Shown piece by piece: positions 11,906 through 23,758 of a stretch of DNA of 64,000 nt. The DNA lies in contig BCHH01000021.1 in NCBI GenBank assembly GCA_001599595.1, positions 285,382-349,381 of the forward strand, given 5' to 3'. Made by a program: the position numbers and the translations under genes. Each line of letters opens with the position of its first letter. Positions within the stretch are counted from its first letter, which is position 1. This DNA is from Beverwykella pulmonaria (taxonomy: Eukaryota; Ascomycota; Dothideomycetes; Pleosporales; Melanommataceae). The notes under the pieces are model-generated. The model was not told where the DNA came from. It saw nothing but the letters and a program-made list of their open reading frames with translations, and searched no databases.

Positions 11906-13394
11906 ATGTCCACTGCCGTCGCTGCACCCCCGGTCTCTGCGGCCCATGCGCCGCAGGCCCTGGACGGAGTCGGCTCGTCGAGGACATATGCTACCATTGC
12001 GCCCTCCACTTCGTCACCTCACGTCGTGACGCCCAACTCCAAGAGCTCCAAACTGGTCACCGAAAATGCTTCACCTACCTCTTCCAGTGACAGCTCCTCG
12101 CACCAGCAGCGAGCGGAGGGCAAGCGCTCACCACTTTCGTATGTCTCTTATCGTCCCTACTCGTTCTTCCACTACTTCTTCCTTCCGCCCTCCATCCTCC
12201 TCTTCCTCCTCCGCCTCCAATTCTGCCTCACCACCCAGACAAGATGCCACGTCTAACCGTAAACCTTCTCGCAGGGCACGTGGTCCTCCCGCACCCAGGA
12301 TAGTTGTAAAGAAAGAGCCGTCGTCGCCAGACCTTACCACTTCCCGCCATCGACCACGACGACTCGACCTTTCCAACCACAACATTGTCCATTCCTCCGG
12401 TGCCCTCACGGCCCGCCCGGCCGCACCCATGAGCTCCAAGGATAGCGCAACCATTATGCAAGACGTCGGACTCGCCTGCCTATCGCCGGGCTTCCATACC
12501 CAGGACCCCACCATGAGGGAACAGCTCCAGAGAAGCATTGACGTAAGAGAGAGGCAAAGACAGATTATTGAGCAACGCCAGAAGCATGGCGGCAAGGGAC
12601 CTCAGGACGACGACTCGTCTCGACAGGACGCGAACCCGTTCCAACGCAGCATGGACACGCCCAGCAGCTCGCGACGGAAGAGACCACCACCTGGACTCAC
12701 CATTGCTCCTCCCTCTCACCAACAGTTTGCCAACGAGCGTGTCATACAATCTGCACCAATCAACCAGTCCTTCACCGGTCTGCGCAGCCTCCCGCCATCC
12801 CGCCATGTTGCCAACGGGCCGTCAAATCTGTCACAGACATCGCACATTCACCACGTACCGGCGCAGCAAACAAATAACCGACTGCCCCCGATCTCAGACG
12901 TCTTCCCCGAACCCCTCGGCGCTCCTCGCAGCCACTATAATAACAGCCCTGGCAACTCGTCGCATTCGAACCACCAGCCTACCATGCCGTCTCCTAGCTT
13001 CCCTCACAACAACCAACAGGGACCTCAGTCTGCTCGTCCGCGTGAGTACAAGTCCGCTGAGGAGGCAGTTCAGTCACTATCAGGAGGCCGTGAGGATCTC
13101 CTGCCTCGCATTGTTCACTACGGCGGCCACCAACCCCCAACCCCGCCATCGCCTATGCCGAACAAGAACGCATCGCAGGCCTATCCCCAAAACATGGATC
13201 TTCACCGGAGCGGCAGCTCAAGGAGGAGAGGGCGAGACGAATACGAGCGAGACATGGGAACACCGCCACTCGGGCGCCAACAACCACGAGTCGGACCCTT
13301 TGGCGAGGGCCGTGACACGCCGGAAACCCAGCGAAAGAAAAAGGAAGAATTTATTCAACTCTGCGCACGAGCTTGGGACCTGTTCCACTCATGA
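11906..13394 (+). CDS. Ser/Pro/Gln-rich protein of unknown function
   Basis: Two exons (11906-12138, 12275-13394) give 450 residues; ATG context CACC-ATG-T. The 136-nt intron has gtatgt, a TCTAACC branch point and cag, and restores the frame (KRSPLS to ARGPPAPRIVVKKEP). The protein is mostly disordered: Ser/Thr/Pro-rich N-terminus, an IVVKKEP segment resembling a SUMOylation consensus, and a more conserved-looking block around residues 125-165 (SATIMQDVGLACLSPGFHT, then REQLQRSIDVRERQRQIIEQR, a likely amphipathic helix). The C-terminus ends with a basic helix and KKKEEFIQLCARAWDLFHS. I do not recognise the family. The composition suggests a nuclear regulatory protein, but this is inference. 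Confidence 0.75.
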
Positions 13395-16389
13395 TGACAG
13401 TCTCTTGTTCCTTCAAAATCTTCCGTTGGCGTAATGGTTTATTGTGCGGCGGTGTATTCCCACCGGTGGTTTCGTTGAAGTAAGGCGCGCTTGGAGTTAG
13501 GAACGCGGTCAATAGACGTCCTTGTGACGGGCTATCGCTATGTTTTGTTTTGTTTTGTTTTGTTCCTCTCGCAATATTTGAATTTTCGCTTTGTTATCTT
13601 GCAAGATTCAGCCACAGTACCCACAACAGTTCGCTTTACCATCACTATTCTCGCTACATCTCGCACGCGCGCCCCTTATTTTCTACGTATCATTATCCCT
13701 CAAAAGCGCCGGCAATCTAATAGGGCACGCACCGATATCCGTTTCAATTCCTCTGAACCTCTTATTTTCATCTACTTCCACTTTTATCTCTTACGCGTCC
13801 GTTTATGACGAGAAGAGAGAAGGATTTGAAGGATTCTGATGCTCACGGTCATGATGCGCTGTATGTTCGGGATTATCTTGCTGAAACATGCTGAGTCTCA
13901 TGTCTTTGTCAATGTATGGAAGGAAACGTCTTTGGTTTGAAAACACAGCATTCAACAACATCGTCCTTTTGTGTGGTTGTTTAGTTCTTGCCCAATACCT
14001 TTTCGTATTTTCGCACGCTTTTTCTCATCTCTTTAGCACTTTACTTCCATTTTAAGGTTGTTTGTATGTATTACAACCTTTTTTACCTAGGGGGCGCAAT
14101 ATTTTATTTTGTTATTTTGTTTATTTGAGAGTCAGAGGAGAGGGGAAGTTGGTGTGGTGATGGAGCAGGGAACGAAGACGATTTGGATGGATGGATGGAT
14201 GGATTAGGGATGTTCGGAATAGGGATCATGTGTGGACGATGCCGGCACGCGTACATCTGGTACCACGGACAGCGATGATGGCTGGAGTGAAGAAATTCAG
14301 ATGTTGAAACTCTCACCAACTGCTCTATTATGTGATCCTGCAATTGTTTCTGCTCATGCTAATCCCGAAGTCCCTCTTTGATTATTGCGCCACATTGATG
14401 TAATTTGATATAATGACCCTGATCTACATTATGCAGAATGCTATACCCCTCATTCCCGCCTCTAGAATGCTAATTTCGATGCTGATAAGATAGGTGATTA
14501 TTGCGCAAGATCAACTGCGGGCGTGCATGCGTCCTCCTGCTCATTTTACACAAATGAGGGATTGCTAGGCACAAAATGAGGGATCGGCTAATGGATCGCC
14601 GGGATCATCGTCGGCTCGAAACGTTCTTCCACCTGAAACATCCGAATAAGGTATGTTTACTTAGACAATAATTAGGAGTTGTGCGAATACGAAAGTAGGG
14701 AGTTGGGCAATTTGCGGGTTGGTGTGTGTGTGGCGGACTTGAGGAGTTTGCCCGCTGTGGCGCAGGCCGTGTTGTGAGGCTGGGAGTACGTATACGGACA
14801 GGAGGGTCACAGGATGGTTGGCGAGCAGATGTGGGTTTTGGGAAACTGTCCGTCCGTGGAGATGGATTGGAACGCAGGTCTTGAGGCTGGGCATTATCGT
14901 AACGCTTCTTTGGGAGCGCGCGGGTATTAGCGCTGTTGGTGATCCATATTGGCAGTCGTCGGGATTGTGCAGGTGGTAAAAACGTCCGGATGCTAATTCA
15001 AGAAACACGAGTGTTTATTTCCTAGTACTCGCCGTTGGGTAGTAATGCTCGATTGAATGCCCTTTTTTCCCCTTCTTCTACAACCTGCTGTGCCGTTTCT
15101 CTGGGAAGGCGAGTATTGATTTCGGGATGTCGATGAGCGAGGGTAGATTAATTGTCCGGTGAGAATTCGTAATTGGCCACATTTCCTACGCGGTGAGTTA
15201 CATGGTGGCGTTTTTGAATGTCCGTAGACTAGACTGCTGTACGAGTGCCGTTACGGTTACGCTGGGCTACTGCATACTACGGTGAACTGGTGGACTAGCC
15301 GCGGAGGCATGTGCGATGCGAACGGTCGGGTCAGCATGGCATTTCCCGAGCCACGTTCAGTCCACGTTAGTCGATTGAGACAGATACGGAAACATCAGGC
15401 ATGCCAAGATGGATTAATGGAGTAAGTGCTAAGCCGCAAATTTCAATATTTGCACAGCCGTTCCGGAACCCCATACCTGAAATGTAGCGGTATGCATCTC
15501 ACGTTGCTATGCTGTGCCACAAATTTTTATTGAATGTCAAGGTGGATGTTCGGCCCCGTATCTGCGGCTTTCGAGGCGATGGCGCGGCGAGATCTGACAT
15601 ACATGTAGAGTACATACATATTTCAGATTTCTTCCCGGATGGAGTGCATTATCGATTATGTACGATAAGTTTGGATCCTGAGGGAATATGTTGTCGCAAC
15701 CTGGATTCTGGGGATGACGTGAGGGCTGATGTGCAGCGTGCGTTTGCAATCGATAATCGATACTGCAGGTGGGGCAGATGGAGTAAGGACGCAGATGCTG
15801 AGCGAGTGGGATATAGATGCAGGGCTTAGGTGAGGTATATAAAAAGTATGGATTGGGGATCGACAGGGATAGAAGGGTTCTTGAAACGTGACTGAATCCA
15901 ACGAGGTTGAAATACTGAAGTCCACTGCATGTTCTCACATTCAAAGTGCATTCGCAGGACGATCAGGCACATTCGGAAGAGGGTCAAAGCATTAACGTGG
16001 CCCAACTGTAGAAACTGAGAAAGGAGATCTGATTAATAACTATTTAATTACGGGGTCTGGTCTCTAAATAGACAGAGTAGGATCATTGCCAAGCAGGTGA
16101 ACGCGAGGTGAATGCGCGGTGAATGCTGATTGACAACAATCAACAATCAACAATCAACAATCAACAACCAACAACCAACAACCAACTATCAATAAGCATC
16201 GAAACATGATGTCATTCGTAATGGGATTCCCTATCTACAAAACACTGACTCTTCTAGGAACTGAGCCACTGATTTCAAATTGTTCTTAGCTAATGCCTTT
16301 GCTTCTAGCTATTGACTAGTGTAGCATCAAGCAACTACAAGGTATTTCTTTTCTCCTTTTCCTGTTGGCATGTGCACAATGTGTAAGCC
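13395..16389. other. intergenic with simple repeats
   Basis: No supported gene in 3 kb. It holds a ttttg repeat at about 13540-13562, a tgga tetranucleotide run near 14182-14200, and a generally AT-rich profile after 15.9 kb. Small minus-strand frames (14104-14343, 14661-15008, 15537-15944) look like chance frames. Confidence 0.5.
16134..16189. repeat. 7-bp tandem repeat (CAACAAT/CAACAAC)
   Basis: Four CAACAAT units, three CAACAAC units and one further variant follow head to tail. The T-to-C switch between the two halves marks a two-block array. Confidence 0.9.
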
Positions 16390-16866
16390 ATCAGGCTATA
16401 TCCTGAGATTCTTCTAAATACGAGTTGTCAGGTGGGTTTTCCTCAGATGTTATCTCAGTCATAGCTGTAGCATATGCCAGGTTCTGGGGGTTAAAATTGC
16501 TGTTTCTAGGTACTAAGCTCATAGAGTCCAGGTTTTGCGTCGATAAATACTCCTGTATTGTCTTCGGGCTCACTAGGTGGTTCCTAATCATCTGGCTCTG
16601 GTCTTCTTGAAGGCGCATCAGCAACGATATTTTTCTTTCCTGGTATGTGCTTTATATCGAAATTCCACATGTTCAAAATAGCTAGCTATTGAGTAATTAG
16701 CGCTCCTAGTAAGTTTGTGGAACTCTGATTGAGTTGCACAACAAGCGTATTTGCGTCTGTCTTGACTGTGAATTGAATACTGTAGATATATAGTCGAAAC
16801 TTCTTTAATGCTAGTAACAATGCCTTGCATTCATGTTTTTCTGAATCCTAATTGCGCTCGGATTTT
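16390..16866 (-). pseudogene. degraded Ty3/gypsy RNase H and linker fragment
   Basis: On the minus strand the frame starting near 16866 reads DSEKHECKALLLALKKF, then FTVKTDANTLVVQLNQSS, then NFDIKHIPGKKNIVADA. This is the C-terminal half of a gypsy RNase H (the IPGKKNIVADAL motif precedes the integrase linker). Several in-frame TAG and TAA codons interrupt it. Reverse transcriptase and integrase are absent. It lies beside a solo LTR (16933-17121), but the two need not belong to one insertion. Confidence 0.8.
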
Positions 16867-16932
16867 GACCACGCGCTGCTTTCAAATTGAATAGGATGTC
16901 TTCTTCCTTGGGCGTCGAGTTATAGGGGCTCG

Positions 16933-17121
16933 TGTCACGTATGTCACGTGTTCTACTATATGTCACGTGTTGCACGTGTCCTACCATATGTCCTATTCTA
17001 GCTAGCTCACCCTTCATGGGTATATATAGTCGTCGTGCGAGTAGTCAGCTCTTCACGGCTTTCACACTCTTTATACCCACTTTACCCATCAGACGATTGA
17101 CTCCCGCTTCTCATCGTGACA
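16933..17121. repeat. solo LTR, 189 bp, with near-perfect target duplication
   Basis: It begins TGTCACG and ends CGTGACA, 7-bp terminal inverted repeats of the TG...CA kind. The flanks are gctcg on the left and gctca on the right, a 5-bp target duplication differing by one G-to-A change at a CpG. A tatatata box lies inside near 17023, followed by a pyrimidine-rich stretch, as expected of an LTR promoter. CACGTG hexamers occur several times in the first 60 bp. No matching second LTR is in the window, so it is probably the product of LTR-LTR recombination. Confidence 0.72.
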
Positions 17122-17475
17122 GCTCAGGCTAAGGCTGGAATAACTATCTAGCGGTGGCTAGTGGATCATTGGAGGCATGGAGATCAACCGAGGCACTCAC
17201 CGATTAGCATTCTGTGGCATGATGTGCAGGTGGCGCAAATAATAAATCTATCATTTCTACACTAACCTTTGCCCCCCATCTATACAGAGCTGTCTATACG
17301 CCAATCTTCATATCTTTCATCATAAGAGTACTGTGAAGTAGTCCCGTCTGCCAAATATCCTCCTCCGTAGATGCGAATAAGGAACTGTACGACACATTCG
17401 AATACTGGACCCTAGCCCATCACGCGTACAGTGCCCTAGGTGTGATTCATGTGGTATTTGTTTGTAACATGAAGC
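17122..17475. other. intergenic, 3' side of the P450 gene
   Basis: 354 bp between the solo LTR and the P450 stop codon. I see no gene or repeat here. Confidence 0.6.
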
Positions 17476-19728
17476 TCAATGCTCTTTAGAGATAAGCCAG
17501 GCATGAAGAGCCTCAGGGTCGCGACAATAGAACTTGATACCGGCTGACCATGGAATAGCCTGAGCCTCAGTGGGCGTCGCGGTGTCGGCAAGAGCGTCCA
17601 TTTCGAGCGAGCACTCACGCTCTGCACGGAAAGGAGGAAAAACATGCTTTTTTTGCTCTGTTCCGAGAGGTTGTCGCTCCCAGGTGAAGAAGTGCAAGAG
17701 GAGTACAAGCGTCGAGTAGAGGCCGCGGTTGGCCACTGAGAGGACAGGTCAGCTAAGGGTAACACGAATAGTATCTGTCGGACAAAACGTACTGTCGATA
17801 CCGGGGCAGACACGGCGGCCGGCGCCATAAGTCAAATGTGTGACGCCGAGCTTATCGCCACCTTCACCGAGCAAGTCAGTGCGACCTTTGCGGCCGTTCA
17901 ACCACCGCTCGGGCAAAAACTGGTCAGGCTGGTCGAATGCGACGGGATCGCGGTTGCCAGCCATCAAGTTCATAATGACGAGCTGAACAGGTAAGGTTAG
18001 ATACAATCATTAGCCTAGCAATAAACATACCATGTCTCGAGGGATTTTATGGCCCATATAGCTGGCGCCATCCAGGGTCTGGCGTGGGAAACCGAGACGA
18101 ACCGGTGTGTATATACGAGAGCCTTCCTAGATTGCCATCAATTCAGTAGGCATGGTTAATAGTAGAAAGGATAGAGATACTAACGGTATGCAGAGCCTTA
18201 ACATACTCGACACGGTCGAAATCATGGGGCCTAGGTGGCTCGCCGTTGTACACTTCACGGATAGCCTCGAAGCCATTCTGTTGCAAGTCGGGCCTATTGG
18301 CGAGGTAGCCGATGATCCAAGTGAGAGAGTAGCCAAGGTTAACGCCGGCAGCGACTGTTGACGAGTGGTGATTAATGATACAACTAAACAAAATCAAAGG
18401 AGGAAAGGACATACTGCCAGTATAAGAAGCTAAAAGAATCTCTTCATCTTTCAGAATACCTTGGCGAAGGATGTTGCCAAGGATGGAGGGAGTTTCGTCG
18501 CCAGATGCGATTCGGTCCTTGAGGTCGACAAGCATCTTGTTGATATAGACTTGCTGCTTCTTACGGTACTCACGGGCGTTTTCTTCTTTCTCGTCAAATG
18601 CCCAATTCTTGATACCAAGAAGCTTGCCTGCTACGTAGCGAAGCCAACCTGCGCCGCGCATGATAGGGATATAGTCGCGAACAGGTGAGCCAATGGTTCG
18701 CTGACGGACTGAATTAGGGTGTAAGCCAACAGAGCATCAAGCGGAGTCGACGGGGTACTTGCATATGTTTGTCTCGTTTTCAGCGAGCATTCCCACCATT
18801 TCATCATCAAGGGGAACACCCATGAGCTGCTCTGAGACCTGGCCAGTGCCGAAACGGTGAAGCTTCTCAGCCATGTCGACAGCGGGGCCTTGGCTGATTT
18901 CGAGTATGTCGCCAAAAAGTTTCTTCAGCTTGGGGTGAATGACGGGAACGTAAACAGGCAGGAGGCGAGGAGCAATCTGAGAAGAGAGAGCTTTGCGAGT
19001 GCGGACGAGGCGTTCGCTAAAGGGCGATGCTACAAATAGAGTCATTTGTGAGCTGAATAGTGACGTTATAAACTTTACTTAGACTTACTGCCAACAGTCC
19101 AGATACCAGAGGACGCGAAATCGCTATGAAAGAGTTTGAAAGTAGGACGTGACTGATATGAGGGACCTTGCTGGACGACCGTCTTCGCTAGAGCCTTATG
19201 ACTGTTGATAAATACCTGTGAAGCAACGCGTTAGGTCCAATGCCTTTCTGTCAGGTCAGCACAAGATAGAGCTTACCGCCTCACGTTCACCAAGGGACAC
19301 GCGGATAACATCACCATATTTCTTAGTCCACTCGGCGATCTTCTGGACGTGGCCATCTTTCAACTAGAGGTAGCGGTTAGATAAAAAAAAACCCATATTC
19401 ATATAACCAAACAACTTACTTCAAAAAGATTTCCAACAATAGGAAGACCGGGAGGACCAGGAAGCGTGACAGTATGAGGGGCACCACCAAGCATGCGGTC
19501 GAAGAACCAGAAAATGCGGAGGAGGGCTTTCCGTCCTGCCTGAAATCCGCTCAGGAGGGCAGCAGTGAGTGCAACGGCAGCGGTCGCATGTAATATGCTA
19601 AGATTGCGGGTGCCATGCACGAAGTCTAAGGTGACTTCAGATCCAGGACTAGTCTCATTTGGATTAAAGATCATGTTCATGTTCATGTTGATGAGGATGA
19701 AGGGTGAGTTATGACCTGTGTCCTTCAA
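17476..19728 (-). CDS. cytochrome P450, CYP504 (phenylacetate hydroxylase)-like
   Basis: Nine exons (19728-19420, 19363-19277, 19215-19089, 19029-18763, 18708-18415, 18354-18185, 18126-18031, 17982-17793, 17735-17476) give exactly 600 codons, 599 residues. A hydrophobic anchor spans ~44-62 and the proline hinge LPGPPGLPIVGN ~89-100. The K-helix ExxR is E419-G-S-R422, and the heme loop LTYGAGRRVCPG has its ligand Cys near 509. RPTFKLFH, TVGTSPFSERLVRTRKA and MANRGLYS recall CYP504 enzymes, which hydroxylate phenylacetate-type acids, but the subfamily is inferred. The I-helix reads AAGVNLG where most P450s have AGxDT, so the acid/threonine pair is missing. Intron 4 uses a GC donor (GCAAGT). The start could also be M16, M18 or M20. 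Likely ER membrane protein. Confidence 0.93.
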
Positions 19729-21577
19729 AGAATGACGACCTTATATGCGCTCGAGCTGCACCGCCAAGAATCTATTTTGTGATTCATCCTGCGAGGGCGC
19801 TTCGGCCAGGAGCCTCGAGATGACTAGGTCATCAGAATCAGCTTACTCCAGTCTTTTTGCCACTGCTATATACACAAGGACTAGCCTCATTGATTAGCCA
19901 TATGAGTCCTAACTCCGCTCAAGTAAGAGAGAAAGTAGGCAAAAGTATATGCAAAAGAGAAAGCAGGGATGGGCTCCTGGTATCAGTTGGACCTTAGTGA
20001 TTAAACATTGCATAGAGAGTTATTTCTTTGTGCTAAGCTTATATTAGTACTTTTCTGTTTCTAGTAACTTGTTTCAAATCGCCTGCTCTAGTGGTAGTTA
20101 AAAAAATCAACCTGCTGCTACTTGGTCATCTAAATACTGATACCAAGCTACGACTTGAAGAGAAAAAGATCATTGTTCACTTGACCCTTATTGTCTCAGA
20201 GATCAATGATGTTGAGTAGAATACCGTTGTGAATCCATTTGCCATGATCGTTGGGTTCAATAATATATAGGCACACTGAAATCTCCTGTAATGAAACACA
20301 GTATCACTGAGGCTTGCATTCCTCTGCTTGCTTTAGCTTGCTCTTTTATTTTTAAGAAACAGGTAAGTGACAACCACTAATGAAATGACATATATCCTTT
20401 AGGTAATGATGAGATCTCCTTGGTGGGTAACGTTGGCTCAATGACTAAATCCCTGTAGTCACATTTGTCATTCCTTGAAGGCAGCAATTATAGCTGAACT
20501 GAAGTTGCTCTGACTCTAAATCTGTACAAGTCTGAGATGTTGCAAGACTGCAGTGACAGGCTGATGTAGAGTAAAAGCTTTTCTGAAGAAAAGTTACGAT
20601 GTAACCTCAGAGCGGCGATGAGTATTCAATGTTTATCTCTGTAATCAATTGGTTTACCACGGGTGGTTACAAAACGTTGATCCACCAACCAAACCGCTTA
20701 CCTAATTATTTAGGAAGATAATTCGGCCTGCGCTATTTCTTAGTAAACTTACTAAGCGATCTAGCTACACCAAATAGAGCATAGTTTCTTGCTGAGTCAT
20801 ACTTGAAAAGAGTTTATAACGTTAAAGTAATCAACGTGTTACCAACCAACCCAACATTACAACCTTATCAGCTGTCTTATCCCCACCTTAGAGTCTAGAA
20901 AGATGAAAGTTCAGGGATTTTTAGGGCCACGAGCGGGTGGAAGCATATGCAGATTGCTAGTGTCAGTCCGAACTTTTCGTAAGTAAATCATTTTTTCTCT
21001 CATAAACTCTATTGATGCACGTTCGCTTTCGTGACGTCTGCTTACTCAAACGCCCCGGTAGTCTGAGAATCACGTGTTTTGCCACCAACTTTTGATTGGA
21101 AGGACCCACTTTTTTAACGGACCTGGTGAGTTTGATTGGCTCTGACGTTGTGCTGCATGCACGTGATTCTCACACTAGTGGTGTTTACTAAGGTGGGTAT
21201 GAGTAGCTACCCTGCATAGTGGGACTGGTTGCATAAACGACCTGAGTGAGCGCCATTCTTTGAGCTTACCCTTGATCCTTGGAAAATGTACTGTCCCGCG
21301 TCTGTGACCAAACGTTATTGCCTCTAGAAATGAACGTCATTGTAGTCTGGATTACTTCATTGTTACTCGCTCATGTAAGCAGAGTGACGACTATCTGCAT
21401 GTTCAGCCGCCATATCCTGACATCTAACGCGGCTCTGTACTCGGTAATTTTGGATCTTGTGCTGTAAACCTAGTGGGCTACTCTTCATTTACAGACACCC
21501 TCCTTCTCTGAAACCACTTGGTGATAGTCCTTACGATATCTTTTTCTAATCTTCCCACTTTATCTCTGAACGACGAT
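19729..21577. other. AT-rich intergenic region between divergent P450 and kinase genes
   Basis: 1.85 kb with no supported gene; it must contain the promoters of both flanking genes. The stretch 20000-20900 is notably AT-rich. Small frames such as 21279-21467 are not convincing. Confidence 0.55.
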
Positions 21578-22691
21578 ATGACTTGTACAATCATTATCAA
21601 GCTCGGCACTTCGTCCATCATCGACGAGACCACCGGTAGCATACGATATTCGCTTGTGAGTAGAGTAGCATCCACTGTTGCTACTCTGCGTGATTCTGGT
21701 TTTAGAGTCGTCCTTGTAAGCTCTGGAGCTGTCGGGCTTGGATTGCTACGGATGAGCTTGGGATCACGTCCTAAGAGCCAACATGGAAAGCAGGTGAGCT
21801 AGCTATCCTTCGTCTACTAATCTAAATACCTATTGATTGAGCACTTAGGTACTTGCGGCTATCGGGCAGGCAGAGATGATTTCGATGTGGTCGAATGTCT
21901 TTTCTCAGAGAGACATTGCTGTTGCTCAAATTCTGCTTACTCATGATGATATCTCATCGGTACGTTCGAGATGTATTCGTAGTATTCATGGCTAAGAATT
22001 TGTTTCCAAACAGCCTAAACGGTACGGTAATGCTGTTAAAACCTTCAATGAGCTGTTTTTGAGTAATGTGGTGCCAATCGTCAACGAGAATGACACAATA
22101 TCCATGAAGGTAAGGCTACAGTTTAATGGACCGAACTAGCTGCTGAATCTCTGCCTGACGTAGGATATCCGAATAGGGGACAACGATACTCTTGGCGCGA
22201 TAACAGCGGTCATGGTTCAGGCATCCTATCTCTTCCTGCTCACCGACGTTGACTCGCTCTACGCAAGCAATCCAAAATACGACGTCCATGCTTTGAGAAT
22301 TGATTTCGTCACCTCCATCAGCTCTTTAAAAGACCGCAGTAAGTCAGGTTCAACTAACTGTCCACAAGCATCATTCTTGCTAATGAAACAATTCTTAGTC
22401 GACTTTTCCAACCTCGGTGCTGGCTCGGCGAATAGTACCGGGGGAATGGAGACTAAGTTGCGTGCAGCAGAGATTGCATCAGCAGCTGGAATTTTCACCG
22501 TAATTGCGTCTTCGTCGAGACCATCGGTCGTCACTGAAATTATTGAGTACTACAACGACCAGCGATTGTACAATCTTGCCTTGATGGTATCCAATCCTTT
22601 AACCGCGAACGACGGTTCGAGTGGCAATGAGGAGGATCCCCGCCCATTACATACGCTCTTTTTCCCGGACACTTACCCAGCCCATCCCTAA
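21578..22691 (+). CDS. glutamate 5-kinase-like protein without the C-terminal PUA domain
   Basis: Five exons (21578-21793, 21849-21959, 22014-22109, 22164-22338, 22399-22691) give 296 residues. The amino-acid kinase fold is clear: IIIKLGTSSIIDE at the N-terminus, VVLVSSGAVGLGL, FNELFLSNVVPIVNENDT, IRIGDNDTLGAITAVM, YLFLLTDVDSLY and STGGMETKLRAAEIA. Glutamate 5-kinase phosphorylates glutamate, the first step of proline synthesis. Usual fungal Pro1 enzymes are ~430-450 residues and end with a PUA domain; this protein stops just after the kinase (LHTLFFPDTYPAHP). It may be a paralogue with another role or a decaying copy. The last intron (60 nt) is a multiple of three and stop-free; removing it shortens the link to the GMETK motif to family-like length. 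Confidence 0.85.
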
Positions 22692-23301
22692 CACCTATCG
22701 GGTTTAATATCTCCCCGATCTCTACCCGAGAACGATTATCTCTGGAGTGACCTTGTTGTTCAGTTCTTTGAGCTGAACCGCTTCGGTCGCAACCCAGAAC
22801 CCGCCACATTCTTTCAGATAGTACGATTCTTCTTCAACCGATGTAGATAGGCACATGACTTTAGACTATATAGATCAAATTGTAAAAGTGTTCTATTTTC
22901 CCGTAAGGTGTAATAAATTTTTATGAAATGTAACCGAAACGAGTCTTTAGATTCAATTCAGTGAGATTGGGGTCTATATACATCCGTATTTTTCGTATAA
23001 GCGGCTAGGGTGGCAAGTACAACAGCGCCCGCTATGTCGGTCTGTATCGTTTGGTATCTGAGTTACGTGACGTGCAAAAGGTTTTGAGGCAGACATTTCG
23101 CCTAGATATGTGCTCGTACTTGTAATATAGATACCTATGACTATTTCAAATTCGGCTACCAACTTTATGTGACAGTCCTGTTACACCTACGGAAGATGAC
23201 TCCTCCAGTACAGTCCAAGCTTGACGAACATACACGTTATAGTCGAGCCGCACCACCTCCATGACCTCTTTGTCTTTTGTACTAGTCGAATATAGCCCTC
23301 C
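22692..23301. other. intergenic, up to the copia insertion site
   Basis: No supported gene. The 3' flank of the kinase-like gene ends at the 5-bp target duplication cctcc (23297-23301) directly before the left copia LTR. Confidence 0.6.
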
Positions 23302-23559
23302 TGTTGATAGGGATCTTACAGCTAGCTGCATAGTGGTGCGAGCACTAGTCGGCAAGGCATAAGACAGTTGTACGGTGTACACAGCGTACGGGGATAGTAG
23401 GGTGGGCAACAGGTTTCTGGTTATTGCTCTGCTAGTCTATGTACGAACGCGAGCGATATTTAAGGAGGCGCGCTCGTGCACGGGCATCACGTGGTATAAC
23501 CACGTGATCCTATACCAGGCTAGACATACTTTACGCCGTATCGCTCCTGCGTACAGACA
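23302..23559 (-). repeat. copia 3' LTR (left)
   Basis: Starts TGTTGATAGG and ends GTACAGACA. It differs from the right LTR at only four positions by eye, all transitions. It contains a 23-bp hairpin-forming inverted repeat at 23486-23508 (ten-base arms, three-base loop) centred on two CACGTG hexamers. Confidence 0.93.
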
Positions 23560-23758
23560 CTAGCAACTTTTTCTTTTCTAGCAATGCTTACTCTTATCCC
23601 TTTGTACGTGCTTGACTTGCCATGCCTCTTTCTGCCTAACAGCGTCTGCCCTGCTAGCGCCACCCAATTTCTCCTTCCAATCTTGTTGTTAGTATCACAT
23701 AATTTCTCAGCGTTGATATCACGTGATTTCCCTGCTCTAGCAGCAGTCACATAATTAG

